From Phytopseudomonas seleniipraecipitans (GTDB taxonomy: Bacteria; Pseudomonadota; Gammaproteobacteria; Pseudomonadales; Pseudomonadaceae), in the NCBI RefSeq assembly GCF_900102335.1, contig NZ_FNBM01000003.1:1-64000 (forward strand): a DNA stretch of 64,000 bases. The letters are read 5' to 3'. A program made the position numbers and the translations under genes. The notes under the pieces were generated by a model, which did not search any database, was not told where the DNA came from, and was given only the letters and a program-made list of their open reading frames with translations. The first letter of the stretch is position 1; each line of letters begins with the position of its first letter. Shown here in pieces: positions 21,448-30,158 of the stretch.

Positions 21448-22233
21448 ATGAATCTGATCGACACCCACACCCATCTCGACTTTGAAGACTTCGACGCCGA
21501 CCGCAGCGACGTTATCGGCCAGGCACGCGGGCGTGGTGTTCAGCGCATGGTGGTGCTGGGCGTCGCTCAGGACAATTGGCAGCGCGTGTGGGATCAGGTT
21601 CAGCAGCACGACGGCCTGTATGGCGCATTTGGCCTGCACCCGGTTTACCTCGACAAGCATATGCCGGACCACCTGCAGGCATTGCAAGGCTGGCTGGAAC
21701 GCCTCCACGGCCATGCCAAGCTCTGCGCAATTGGCGAGTTTGGTCTCGATTACTACGTGGAAGAGTTAAACCGTGAGCGCCAGCAGACATTATTCGAAGC
21801 GCAACTGGCTCTCGCCGAGCGCTTCGAACTGCCGGTATTGCTGCACGTACGGCGCGCTCATGCGCCGGTGATCGCCACCTTGAAACGCTTCAAGCTGCAG
21901 CGCGCCGGAATCATCCATGCTTTCGCGGGCAGCTATGAGGAAGCCAGGGAATACCTCAAGCTAGGATTCAAGCTTGGCCTGGGCGGTGCGCCAACCTGGC
22001 CACAGGCCAAACGCCTGCGTCAGATCATTACCCGGTTGCCGCTGGAGGCGCTGGTGCTGGAGACCGACTCACCGGACATGGCGCCGGCCATGTACCCGAA
22101 TGTGCGCAATAGCCCCGTTCACCTGCCTGACATTTGCAGCAACCTGGCGCAGTTACTGGACATTGCGCCAGAACGGCTGGCCGAGGCCAGCAGCCGGAAC
22201 GCGATGGAGCTTTTCGGCTGGCGCAGCCTCTAG
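21448..22233 (+). CDS. tatD: TatD-family metal-dependent deoxyribonuclease
   Basis: A 261-residue TIM-barrel hydrolase with the family metal ligands: DTHTHLD at residues 5-11, GEFGLDYY near 96, a histidine in LLHVRRAH, a further histidine in IIHAFAG, and the aspartate in ETDSPDM. TatD proteins are Mg-dependent exonucleases linked to DNA repair and turnover. In context it lies next to ampE-ampD, tail-to-tail. The gene symbol marks the family; it may be the YcfH/YjjV paralogue type. Confidence 0.85.
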   Translation: MNLIDTHTHLDFEDFDADRSDVIGQARGRGVQRMVVLGVAQDNWQRVWDQVQQHDGLYGAFGLHPVYLDKHMPDHLQALQGWLERLHGHAKLCAIGEFGLDYYVEELNRERQQTLFEAQLALAERFELPVLLHVRRAHAPVIATLKRFKLQRAGIIHAFAGSYEEAREYLKLGFKLGLGGAPTWPQAKRLRQIITRLPLEALVLETDSPDMAPAMYPNVRNSPVHLPDICSNLAQLLDIAPERLAEASSRNAMELFGWRSL

Positions 22234-22240
22234 GCGAGCC

Positions 22241-23080
22241 TCAGGAAAACAGCGTCCACAAGGCGATAGCCGCGTACCAGAGGATCGCCGCGCGCACCAG
22301 CAATTGCCAGAGGCTGTCGAGGGTCGCGACACCCGCCTCACCGAGCGTCGGACCTGGTGTTTCGGCTGCGGCGCGGGCAGCGCCGGACGCCAGTTGCGCT
22401 GCGGAGATATCCCAGCTCAACGCCTCGTGAAGAAGTGCGCGGCTCACCGCAATGAAATTGCCGACCAGTGCAAAGCTGGCCGCCAGCACCCGCACTGGCA
22501 ACCAGTCGAAGGCATGCCGCAGCTGCCCTGCCCGCTCACGCAGTGCATCGGCCTGCGAATGCTCGACGAGCAACGCCAGCAATCGATAGGCAAGCGCAGC
22601 CACCGGGCCAAGCAGGACATACCAGAAGATCACCGCAAAGAAGCTCTGGTAGGCCTGCCAGACCATGAACGTCTGCACGTTTGGCAACAAGGTAGCCTCA
22701 CCTTCGCCATCCACGCCGAGATCACGCTGCGCTACCAGATAAGCCGCCTCACTGTCACCGCGCCGCCAGCTGTCGCGGAAGGGCCCCAGAGCGGCCAGCA
22801 GGTCGCCACGACCCAGGCTGTAGATCACCACCAGCAGATGCACCGGCAGCAACAGCCAGCCATAGGCCAACGGGGCCAGCAGCTTCAATAGCAGCGCAAG
22901 TAATACCAATGGGATGCCGACCAGCAAAACGATCGCCAGCCAGGGCGAATCGCTCGTCGTGCCGCTCCGCTGCAGACGCCCGAGCGCGCGCAGCCAGGGC
23001 TCATCCTGCTGAACACGCTGGCGCCAGGATGAGAACTTTTCAATCCACACCACCAACAGCAACACCAGGAAACTCATCAT
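22241..23080 (-). CDS. ampE: Regulatory signalling protein AmpE
   Basis: Inner-membrane protein of 279 residues with about four transmembrane helices (for example near 2-15, 50-85, 130-165 and 255-278), member of the CobD/CbiB-like AmpE family. It is encoded with ampD as the two-gene ampDE operon, overlapping it by 4 bases (ATGA). AmpE has been proposed as a sensor or signal transducer in beta-lactamase induction, but its biochemical role is unresolved. Confidence 0.93.
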   Translation of the reverse strand: MMSFLVLLLVVWIEKFSSWRQRVQQDEPWLRALGRLQRSGTTSDSPWLAIVLLVGIPLVLLALLLKLLAPLAYGWLLLPVHLLVVIYSLGRGDLLAALGPFRDSWRRGDSEAAYLVAQRDLGVDGEGEATLLPNVQTFMVWQAYQSFFAVIFWYVLLGPVAALAYRLLALLVEHSQADALRERAGQLRHAFDWLPVRVLAASFALVGNFIAVSRALLHEALSWDISAAQLASGAARAAAETPGPTLGEAGVATLDSLWQLLVRAAILWYAAIALWTLFS

Positions 23081-23637
23081 GCCTCCTTATCAGTCATCAA
23101 TGCCGAGCGCAGCCGCGCCCAGTCGAATTCGGGCCCGGGATCGGTCTTGCGCTCGGGCGCGATATCGCTGTGCCCGCAGATGCGCTGGTTGGTAATCGCC
23201 GGATAGGCACGCTGCAGCGCACGGGTCAGTTCTATCAGGGCAGCGTACTGGGCGTCCGTGAACGGCAGGTGATCGGTGCCTTCGAGTTCGATTCCCAGGG
23301 AAAAGTCGTTACAGCTGTCTCTGCCCTCAAAGCAGGAAACACCTGCATGCCAGGCGCGATCCAGACAGGACACGAACTGAGTGACCGTGCCGTCACGCTC
23401 GATCAGGAAATGTGCCGACACCGTCATGCTGGCGATACCGGCGAAATACGGGTGAGCATCGGCCTGCAGGCAGTTACTGAAGAACGCCTGCACCTGCCCG
23501 GTACCGAACTGGCCAGGCGGCAAGCTGATGTTGTGAATCACCAGCAGGGATATTTCACCCAGCGGGCGCTCATTGAAATTGGGTGAAGGACAACGCTGAA
23601 TCCCGTGATACCAGCCGTCGTCGAGTGACCTGTGCAT
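23077..23637 (-). CDS. ampD: 1,6-anhydro-N-acetylmuramyl-L-alanine amidase AmpD
   Basis: Zinc amidase that cuts the stem peptide from anhydro-MurNAc in the cytoplasm, lowering the signal for AmpR-driven beta-lactamase. The start at 23637 (186 residues) has GGGAG 6 bases upstream and matches the family N-terminus; the frame extends to 23679. Zinc ligands: His35 in VIHNISLPPG, then the His and Asp of GHSDIAPERKTDPGP near the C-terminus. All present, so the enzyme should be active. Upstream of ampE in the ampDE operon. Confidence 0.95.
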   Translation of the reverse strand: MHRSLDDGWYHGIQRCPSPNFNERPLGEISLLVIHNISLPPGQFGTGQVQAFFSNCLQADAHPYFAGIASMTVSAHFLIERDGTVTQFVSCLDRAWHAGVSCFEGRDSCNDFSLGIELEGTDHLPFTDAQYAALIELTRALQRAYPAITNQRICGHSDIAPERKTDPGPEFDWARLRSALMTDKEA

Positions 23638-23786
23638 AAGCGCTCCCGAACGAGCGCACACTCTAGGGGCTGATTGCATTTCAGCGCAAGCGGCGTGGCA
23701 GCGGCATTAACAGGTGGTCTGAAACGACTCGCGGCCCGATTAGGCCGCGAGGGAGTGACACCGAGCAATGGCAAGAGCCTAACGAC

Positions 23787-26084
23787 TCATGCGCCCTTGA
23801 GGCGACGCAGATTGCCAATCACCGACTCTAACGCACGGTCGAACAGCAAGGCATCGTCCAGCAGGCGGATGGCATCGCGACGGAACTCGAGAGCCAGGCC
23901 TGTGCGAGTCTTTTCCAGCACCTTCATACCTGTGCGGTTAACGAAGATGAACTTGCCGGTCGGCTTGATGATGGCTGCAAGCTTGCAGCGCAGCTTGTGC
24001 TCTTCATCTTCCTGGAACTCGACCCAGCTCCCCACGCGCAGGGAATCGACCTGCTGCAGTGCTTCGTCGTCATCGGCCAGAACGGGCTCGTCTTCCTGGG
24101 CGCAGGCCTGACCAGGCGCCAGCAGGACAATCTGATCAACCACCTCGACCATCGCCGAGACGCTCTCTTCGTCTTCAGGTGGCAATTCCAACAGCGGCAA
24201 TTCCAGCCCCAGGGAAGACAGCGCTGAGCGCTGAACCTCTTCGGAGTCGTTAGACGCAGAGCGCTCGCTGTCGAACTGGGCACGTTTGAAGCGCTGGAAG
24301 GCCTGAACGTGCAGCGCTTCCAGCTGGGCGAAAAATTCGCTGGTAGAGAACGGATCGAATGCCGCGCTGGTCATGCCTTCGCGTAACGCTTTCAGCAAGC
24401 CGGGCACCAGTTCGAGCAAGCGCAGGCGAGCTTCGGGGCTTTCCTGAGGTTCGACGCTCCAGATCAGCTCATCCATGGTCGCCAGCGAAGCCTGCCATTG
24501 CTCGGAGTCGGTGCCGTGCTTGAGGCAAGTCAGCATCATCACCTTGCTCCACGCTTCGCGCAGCAGACGCACCACTACTTCTGGCAGGGTCTTGCCGAGC
24601 AGGCGTTCGTTCAGCGCATGCTCAACTTCGCGGCGGGCAAGCTCCGCACGGGCACTGCCCTCTTCGGCATCCCGGGTGCGCTGCTCGAGCAGCTCACTAC
24701 GCCGACGTTCGTCGCCGATAAAGGCAAGGAAGTCGGTCAACAGTTCGGAGAAGATCGCAGGATCATCGGTGAAGTCGTTGAGCAGCCGCTGCACCACCTG
24801 TTCGATCTTCTGATAAAGGCTGTCACGCTGGTTGTGATCATGATCACCCCAACCCAGTGCGGCCGTCGCAATCTCATTGAGCAGGCGACGCGCGGGGTGG
24901 CTTCCGCGGCTAAAGAAGGTTTTGTCGAGCACCGCGACCTTGAGCATCGGAATCTGCAGACGCGCGATCAGCGCCTTCAGCGAGTCGGGCAGGCTGCGGT
25001 CGTCGAGAATGAATTCGAACAGCATCGATACCAGGTTGATGACGTCTTCGTCGACCTCACCGACCACCCGCACGCGACCGCTCTTGACGCTGGCACGGGT
25101 TAGCAGATGCTCCAGCTGTGCGCGCAGATCAACATCCATCGGCGCTTGAATCGGCGCACGCTGTTGCATGTGCGACAGCAAGCGCATCAGGTCATTGGTG
25201 GAAATCGGCATGGCGTCTGCCGGCGCCTGGCGGCGCGAGGGCAGGCCATCGCGGCTCTGCGAAAGCAGTTCCTGCAACGCGCCGAACACTTCACGCACAT
25301 CATCGTCCAGGTAAGCGGGCGAAGCGCGCTCCGCGCTATCTGCCTGCTCGTGACGATCGGGACGGGAATGGCTGGAACTGCGGCGCGGTGGCGCAGATTT
25401 CAACTCGGGCAACACCCCGGCTTCGACAAGCATTGCATTAGCGTCGCTGTACAGCTGCTCGAGTCCGCTGAGCACGTATTTCTCGAACAGCTTGAGGATG
25501 ATCAGCTTGACCTTGATCTCGACGCCCAGACCGCTGCAAGAATCCAGGAACAGCTCGCTGAGCGAGACAGGGCCAAGCGGATTGGATTTATCATCGAGTT
25601 TCTTGCTGACCACGACGTTGAGCCGCGTGGTCAGGTGCGTCAGCGCGACATGATCACGGCTAAGCACCTTGGCGATCATCGAGTCCAGCGCGACGGTTTC
25701 TTCCAGCTCATCGTTCTGCACCAGAGACAGGCTGTCGAACGACACCGCGTCGAGCGTCGGCGGCTTACCGACTACATAGTGATTGAGGCTGGAAAAGGAT
25801 TCGAAGACCTTCTGCAGGAAGCCACGCTCGATGCCCTTGCGCTTGAGACGCAAGTCGCGCATGGCTTCAAAGAAGGCGTTCTGTTCAGCGTTGCTGGTGG
25901 CACGGTCGGCCATGTCGAACAGGGTGTCGTCGGCATTATCGAACAACGCCTGCAGCGCCTGCTTGAGCTGATTGGCAGCCCGGTCCCGAACCTGAATCAG
26001 AGACGCGGGTAGCCTGCCGGCAGCGGAGTGAGCCGTATCAGAAACCATTTTGTTCAGATGCACTACGTTGGCATCGGTTTTCAT
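23787..26084 (-). CDS. DUF1631 family protein
   Basis: A large (765 residues), acidic, mostly helical cytoplasmic protein of unknown function, found widely in Pseudomonas and other gamma-proteobacteria. The start at 26084 has AGGAG 6 bases upstream; the frame extends to 26117. No catalytic motif is seen. The C-terminal about 100 residues (VGSWVEFQEDEEHKLRCKL and FVNRTGMKVLEKTR) look like a PilZ-type beta-barrel fragment, with an RxxxR-like start unclear, so a cyclic-di-GMP link is only a guess. A neighbour of nadC and ampDE in PAO1 as well, as I recall. Confidence 0.8.
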   Translation of the reverse strand: MKTDANVVHLNKMVSDTAHSAAGRLPASLIQVRDRAANQLKQALQALFDNADDTLFDMADRATSNAEQNAFFEAMRDLRLKRKGIERGFLQKVFESFSSLNHYVVGKPPTLDAVSFDSLSLVQNDELEETVALDSMIAKVLSRDHVALTHLTTRLNVVVSKKLDDKSNPLGPVSLSELFLDSCSGLGVEIKVKLIILKLFEKYVLSGLEQLYSDANAMLVEAGVLPELKSAPPRRSSSHSRPDRHEQADSAERASPAYLDDDVREVFGALQELLSQSRDGLPSRRQAPADAMPISTNDLMRLLSHMQQRAPIQAPMDVDLRAQLEHLLTRASVKSGRVRVVGEVDEDVINLVSMLFEFILDDRSLPDSLKALIARLQIPMLKVAVLDKTFFSRGSHPARRLLNEIATAALGWGDHDHNQRDSLYQKIEQVVQRLLNDFTDDPAIFSELLTDFLAFIGDERRRSELLEQRTRDAEEGSARAELARREVEHALNERLLGKTLPEVVVRLLREAWSKVMMLTCLKHGTDSEQWQASLATMDELIWSVEPQESPEARLRLLELVPGLLKALREGMTSAAFDPFSTSEFFAQLEALHVQAFQRFKRAQFDSERSASNDSEEVQRSALSSLGLELPLLELPPEDEESVSAMVEVVDQIVLLAPGQACAQEDEPVLADDDEALQQVDSLRVGSWVEFQEDEEHKLRCKLAAIIKPTGKFIFVNRTGMKVLEKTRTGLALEFRRDAIRLLDDALLFDRALESVIGNLRRLKGA

Positions 26085-26143
26085 CACGATCTCCTGCGCA
26101 CGGCGCTGGCGGAGCAAGCTGTAACGGGGATGCGAACATCAGA

Positions 26144-26187
26144 TTGGCGACCTCATGTCGCCAATACTTCCGTATTAAAACATTATA
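26144..26187 (-). promoter_or_regulatory. Promoter -10 and hairpin leader of the DUF1631 gene
   Basis: Minus strand: perfect TATAAT at 26182-26187, then two hairpins in the likely leader: AATAC-TTCC-GTATT (26163-26176) and a perfect 8-bp stem with a 5-base loop (26144-26164). The leader would be about 90 bases long before the start at 26084. No clear -35 box was found. Confidence 0.45.
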
Positions 26188-26318
26188 GGAATGCCGCAAG
26201 ACTACAAAGCCGGATTTCCGCAAATATGACCAGCGTCACACGCGCGCGGAAAGCGGGCGTGTCAGGCTCCGGCATGTGACCAAAGGTTACCATCAGGGTT
26301 CATTTTTAGCCGATGAAC

Positions 26319-26347
26319 GTAACAACCCTACCCACTGCCTCTATAAT
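26319..26347 (+). promoter_or_regulatory. Probable nadC promoter
   Basis: GTAACA at 26319-26324, a 17-base spacer, and a perfect TATAAT at 26342-26347. This predicts a short leader of about 20 bases before the ATG at 26374. Confidence 0.5.
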
Positions 26348-26373
26348 CGGCTCCCTCATCTATGGGAGGCCCC

Positions 26374-27222
26374 ATGCCGAATCTAGTGCTTACTGAGCTC
26401 AGCGCCGAAATCGAGGCCAACGTCCGCCGCAGCCTGCGTGAGGATATTGGCAGTGGCGATATCACCGCACAGCTGATTCCCGAATCGCGCCTCGCCCATG
26501 CCACGGTGATTACCCGGGAAGATGCGGTGATCTGCGGTACCGCTTGGGTAGACGAGGTGTTCCGGCAATTGGACCCACGCGTGGCGGTGCATTGGCAAGT
26601 CCAGGATGGGCAGCGCGCAAGCCCAGATCAGGCGTTGTTCCACCTGGAAGGACCGGCGCGTGCGCTGCTGAGCGGGGAGCGCAGCGCCCTGAACTTCTTG
26701 CAGACCCTGTCGGCCGTGGCAACTCGCTGCCAACACTATGCGAATCTGGTGCACGGCACCGAGGTAAAGCTGCTCGATACCCGCAAAACTCTGCCCGGCC
26801 TGCGCCTGGCACAGAAATACGCCGTGACCCAGGGAAGCTGCCACAACCACCGGATCGGATTGTTCGATGCCTTCCTTATCAAGGAAAACCACATTGCTGC
26901 ATGCGGCGGCATTGGCGCCGCAGTGAGCGCTGCGCAGCAAATCGCACCTGGCAAGCCGGTGGAAGTGGAAGTCGAAAGCCTTGACGAACTGGAGCAGGCG
27001 CTGACCGCGGGTGCCGATATCGTCATGCTCGACGAGTTGTCGCTGGATGATATGCGCCGCGCCGTGGCGATCACTGCCGGCCGCGCCAAGCTCGAGGCGT
27101 CGGGTGGGGTGAATGAAAGCACCTTGCGCAGCATCGCCGAGACGGGGGTGGACTACATTTCCATCGGCACCCTGACCAAGGATGTGAAGGCGGTGGACCT
27201 GTCGATGCGCCTGTCGCTGTAA
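26374..27222 (+). CDS. nadC: Quinolinate phosphoribosyltransferase (decarboxylating)
   Basis: Makes nicotinate mononucleotide from quinolinate and PRPP in de novo NAD synthesis. The start at 26374 (282 residues) follows GGGAGG at the right distance; an ATG at 26362 overlaps that site and is unlikely. Family blocks: EDIGSGDIT, the active-site [20 protein letters not shown] region near 133, [19 protein letters not shown], and [14 protein letters not shown]. Full length and intact. Confidence 0.96.
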   Translation: MPNLVLTELSAEIEANVRRSLREDIGSGDITAQLIPESRLAHATVITREDAVICGTAWVDEVFRQLDPRVAVHWQVQDGQRASPDQALFHLEGPARALLSGERSALNFLQTLSAVATRCQHYANLVHGTEVKLLDTRKTLPGLRLAQKYAVTQGSCHNHRIGLFDAFLIKENHIAACGGIGAAVSAAQQIAPGKPVEVEVESLDELEQALTAGADIVMLDELSLDDMRRAVAITAGRAKLEASGGVNESTLRSIAETGVDYISIGTLTKDVKAVDLSMRLSL

Positions 27223-27240
27223 GCAGCAGATGAAACAACA

Positions 27241-27263
27241 ACGGCGCCTTAGGGCGCCGTTTT
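27241..27263. terminator. Terminator between nadC and trpC
   Basis: Perfect 8-bp stem ACGGCGCC/GGCGCCGT with a TTAG loop and a TTTT tail on the plus strand. It serves nadC and, less strongly, trpC. Confidence 0.8.
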
Positions 27264-27275
27264 GTATTCAATCAA

Positions 27276-28112
27276 TTAATCCACGTCGGGACTGACGACA
27301 AACCGCTTACGTTCGGGGAAAAACAGGCGTTCCAGCTCAGCGCCGGGATTTTCAGCGCGCATGAACGCTTCCCCCACCAGAAACGAATAGACGTTGCTGA
27401 TTTCCATCAGCTCCACGTCCGCCCTGTTGAGGATACCGCTCTCGGTCACCACCAGACGATCACGGGGAATGCGCGGCAGCAGGTCCAGGGTGGTTTCCAG
27501 GCTGACCTCGAAGGTGTGCAGGTTACGGTTGTTCACACCGACCAGCGGCGTATCCAGCACGTTGAGGGCGCGTTCGAGTTCATCGCCGTCATGCACCTCA
27601 ACCAGCACATCGAGATTGAACGCCTTGGCCGTGGCCGCCAGCTCGCCCATCTGTGCATCGGACAATGCCGAGACGATCAGCAGCACGCAATCGGCGCCCA
27701 ATGCCCGCGCCTCGACGATCTGGTAAGGATCGATCATGAAATCCTTGCGAATCACTGGCAGCGAGCAGGCGCTGCGGCCTTCCTGCAGGTAGCGGTCGGC
27801 GCCCTGAAAAAAGTCGATGTCGGTAAGGATCGACAGGCAGGTTGCCCCGCCATCCTCGTAGCTTTGGGCGATTTCTGCCGGTACGAAGTTTTCGCGCAGC
27901 ACACCCTTGCTCGGCGAAGCCTTCTTGATCTCGGCGATCACCGCCGGCTGCTTGCTCTTTGCCTTCTCGATCAGCGCGGCAGCAAAACCACGGGGCGCAT
28001 CGGCCGCGCGCGCTTCGCGCTCGACTTCAGCCAGACTGACGACCGCGCGTCGGGCCGCGACTTCCTCGGCCTTGCGAGCGAGGATCTTCTCCAGAACGGT
28101 GGGAATGCTCAC
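27276..28112 (-). CDS. trpC: Indole-3-glycerol-phosphate synthase
   Basis: Closes the indole ring from CdRP in tryptophan synthesis. The 278-residue TIM-barrel protein starts with [14 protein letters not shown] and carries the catalytic lysines and glutamates in [38 protein letters not shown] and VTESGI. Overlaps trpD by 4 bases (ATGA), so translation is coupled. Last gene of trpGDC. It is monofunctional: no TrpF domain. Confidence 0.97.
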   Translation of the reverse strand: MSIPTVLEKILARKAEEVAARRAVVSLAEVEREARAADAPRGFAAALIEKAKSKQPAVIAEIKKASPSKGVLRENFVPAEIAQSYEDGGATCLSILTDIDFFQGADRYLQEGRSACSLPVIRKDFMIDPYQIVEARALGADCVLLIVSALSDAQMGELAATAKAFNLDVLVEVHDGDELERALNVLDTPLVGVNNRNLHTFEVSLETTLDLLPRIPRDRLVVTESGILNRADVELMEISNVYSFLVGEAFMRAENPGAELERLFFPERKRFVVSPDVD

Positions 28113-29155
28113 CCTTCATTCTCCTGTTTGAATACGGCGGTAAAGGACACCAGCTCTTCCATTTTCTCCCCGGCCAAGCCGGTGTGCAGCGCGTCGTGGG
28201 CGAGGCTCATGCCATCACGCAGGTTATCGGCATGGTCGGCGGCGTAGAGTGCTGCACCCGCATTGAGCACAATAATGTCCGCAGCTTTCTGGCCGACTTC
28301 GCTTTTGCGCCGGCCGAGGGCATCGCGGATCAGCTCCAGGGACTGCCCGGCACCCTCGACGGTGAGACCAATCAGGCTCTGGCTCTTGATGCCGAAGTCT
28401 TCAGGCTGGATGCGGTATTCACTGACCACGCCATTCTTCAGTTCGGCCACAAAGGTCGGCGCAGCCAGGCTGATCTCGTCGAGGCCATCCTGCGCATGTA
28501 CCACCAGAACGTGCTCGCTACCGAGCCGCTGCAGCACTTCGGCCATCGGCCGGCACAGCGCCTGGCTGAACACGCCCACGACCTGATGCTTGGCGCCTGC
28601 CGGATTGGTCATCGGGCCCAACATATTGAACAGCGTACGCAGGCCGAGCTCACGGCGCGGGCCGATGGCATGCTTCATCGCGCCGTGATGCGACGGGGCG
28701 AACATGAAGCCAACGCCGACGGTCTCGACGCAGCGCGCCACCTGCACCGGCGTGAGGCCTAGATAAACGCCGGCCGCTTCAAGCAGGTCAGCGCTACCGC
28801 TCTTGCCCGACACCGCGCGGTTGCCGTGCTTGGCCACCTTGCCACCCGCCGCGGCGACCACGAAAGCAGCCGCGGTGGATACGTTGAAGATGTTCATGCC
28901 GTCGCCACCGGTACCGCAGGTATCGACCAGCCGCTCGGCAGCGATCTCGACCGGTGCCGCCAGTTCACGCATCACACTGGCGGCCCCGACGATTTCGTCG
29001 ATGGTCTCGCTCTTCATGCGCATGCCCATGAGAAATGCGCCAATCTGCGCGTCAGTGCATTGCCCGGTCATGATCTCGCGCATCACTGCACGCATTTCCT
29101 CGGTGGAAAGGTCGAGCTGGGCAACGATGCGATTGAGGGCTTCCTTGATATTCAT
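28109..29155 (-). CDS. trpD: Anthranilate phosphoribosyltransferase
   Basis: Transfers the phosphoribosyl group of PRPP to anthranilate. The 348-residue protein has the PRPP/Mg motifs [20 protein letters not shown] near residue 80 and [17 protein letters not shown] near 112, and the anthranilate tunnel block [11 protein letters not shown]. Overlaps trpG and trpC by 4 bases at each end. Intact. Confidence 0.97.
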   Translation of the reverse strand: MNIKEALNRIVAQLDLSTEEMRAVMREIMTGQCTDAQIGAFLMGMRMKSETIDEIVGAASVMRELAAPVEIAAERLVDTCGTGGDGMNIFNVSTAAAFVVAAAGGKVAKHGNRAVSGKSGSADLLEAAGVYLGLTPVQVARCVETVGVGFMFAPSHHGAMKHAIGPRRELGLRTLFNMLGPMTNPAGAKHQVVGVFSQALCRPMAEVLQRLGSEHVLVVHAQDGLDEISLAAPTFVAELKNGVVSEYRIQPEDFGIKSQSLIGLTVEGAGQSLELIRDALGRRKSEVGQKAADIIVLNAGAALYAADHADNLRDGMSLAHDALHTGLAGEKMEELVSFTAVFKQENEG

Positions 29156-29748
29156 GCGCGCACGCCTCCAGTCTGCTTGAGGAAGTTGGCGAACAGTTCA
29201 TGGCCCTGCTCGGTAAGAATCGACTCGGGGTGGAACTGCACGCCTTCGATGTTCAGGGTCTTGTGACGCAGGCCCATGATCTCGTCGACGGAGCCGTCTT
29301 CAGTACACGTCCAGGCGGTGATTTCCAGACAATCCGGCAGGGTATCGAGCTTGACCACCAGGGAGTGGTAACGGGTCACCGTCAGCGGGCGATTGAGGCC
29401 GGCGAATACGCCTTTGTCCTCATGAAAAACCGGGCTGGTTTTGCCGTGCATCACCTGACGGGCACGCACCACATCGCCGCCGTAGGCTTGGCCGATACTC
29501 TGGTGGCCCAGGCAGACGCCAAGAATTGGCAGCTTGCCGGCGAAGTGTTTGATGGCCTCGATGGAAACACCGGCTTCGGTCGGTGTACACGGGCCAGGAG
29601 ACACGACGATGCGCTCGGGCTTGAGGGCCTCGATCTGCGCGATGGTCAGTTCGTCGTTGCGGATTACGTGAACGTCGGCACCCAGTTCGCCCAGGTACTG
29701 CACCACGTTGTAGGTAAAGGAGTCGTAGTTATCGATCATCAGCAGCAT
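29152..29748 (-). CDS. trpG: Anthranilate synthase glutaminase subunit
   Basis: Supplies ammonia from glutamine to TrpE. The 198-residue class I amidotransferase has the oxyanion-hole VSPGPCTP block, the nucleophile cysteine in [15 protein letters not shown] near residue 79, and the His-Glu pair in [11 protein letters not shown]. First gene of trpGDC, with its own leader peptide at 29900-29944. Its partner trpE is 13.8 kb away at 43524-45002, as in other Pseudomonas where a pyocin locus separates them. Confidence 0.97.
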   Translation of the reverse strand: MLLMIDNYDSFTYNVVQYLGELGADVHVIRNDELTIAQIEALKPERIVVSPGPCTPTEAGVSIEAIKHFAGKLPILGVCLGHQSIGQAYGGDVVRARQVMHGKTSPVFHEDKGVFAGLNRPLTVTRYHSLVVKLDTLPDCLEITAWTCTEDGSVDEIMGLRHKTLNIEGVQFHPESILTEQGHELFANFLKQTGGVRA

Positions 29749-29875
29749 GTTGTAGTTAACCCTTTGATGTACTGCTCTTCAGCCAATCGCCTTGTTTTCA
29801 AAGCCCTCATTCGCACCGACCTGCGGGGAAGTCGGAAGCGTCACTGTGTGGGGCTGTGCAAGGCAGAGAGAATCG

Positions 29876-29890
29876 TCCGGCATAGCCGGA
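29876..29890 (-). terminator. Stem-loop of the trpG attenuator
   Basis: Perfect TCCGGC/GCCGGA stem (6 bp, 3-base loop) starting 10 bases after the leader-peptide stop codon. It lacks a long T run, so it may be one stem of an attenuator rather than the full terminator. Confidence 0.4.
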
Positions 29891-29899
29891 GAACAAAGA

Positions 29900-29944
29900 T
29901 CAGGCGCGCCAACGCCAACGGGCGTGGGCTTTGATGACTCGCAT
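29900..29944 (-). CDS. trpL: Tryptophan leader peptide of trpGDC
   Basis: A 14-residue reading frame, MRVIKAHARWRWRA, with two Trp codons (TGG-CGT-TGG) just before the stop. It lies 152 bases upstream of trpG and downstream of a plausible promoter. Tandem Trp codons in a short leader are the hallmark of ribosome-mediated transcription attenuation. It is clearly paralogous to the leader at 45067-45111 in front of trpE (9 of 14 residues identical in a row or nearly so: VIKA, ARWRWR). Confidence 0.85.
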   Translation of the reverse strand: MRVIKAHARWRWRA

Positions 29945-29995
29945 CAGAAGGGTGCTGCTGGCATTCACGGGGAAGTCTCGCGTTTATCTGCCCGC

Positions 29996-30024
29996 ACAGT
30001 AGCCCACAGCGCTATCGCGTGCAA
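29996..30024 (-). promoter_or_regulatory. Probable promoter of trpL-trpGDC
   Basis: Minus strand: TTGCAC at 30019-30024, a 17-base spacer, TACTGT at 29996-30001. The start of transcription would fall near 29990, about 45 bases ahead of the leader-peptide ATG. Confidence 0.5.
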
Positions 30025-30158
30025 TATCACCCTGCCGGTTCGCAGGCCGATCAGCGGCCCTCGCGCCACCGACGTACGGTGCCTTGGCCACTGTAAAGTT
30101 CGGTGAGACGAAAAGGCGACTGCTGTACCCTGAGCGCTTTGCAATCGGAACGGCCAAA

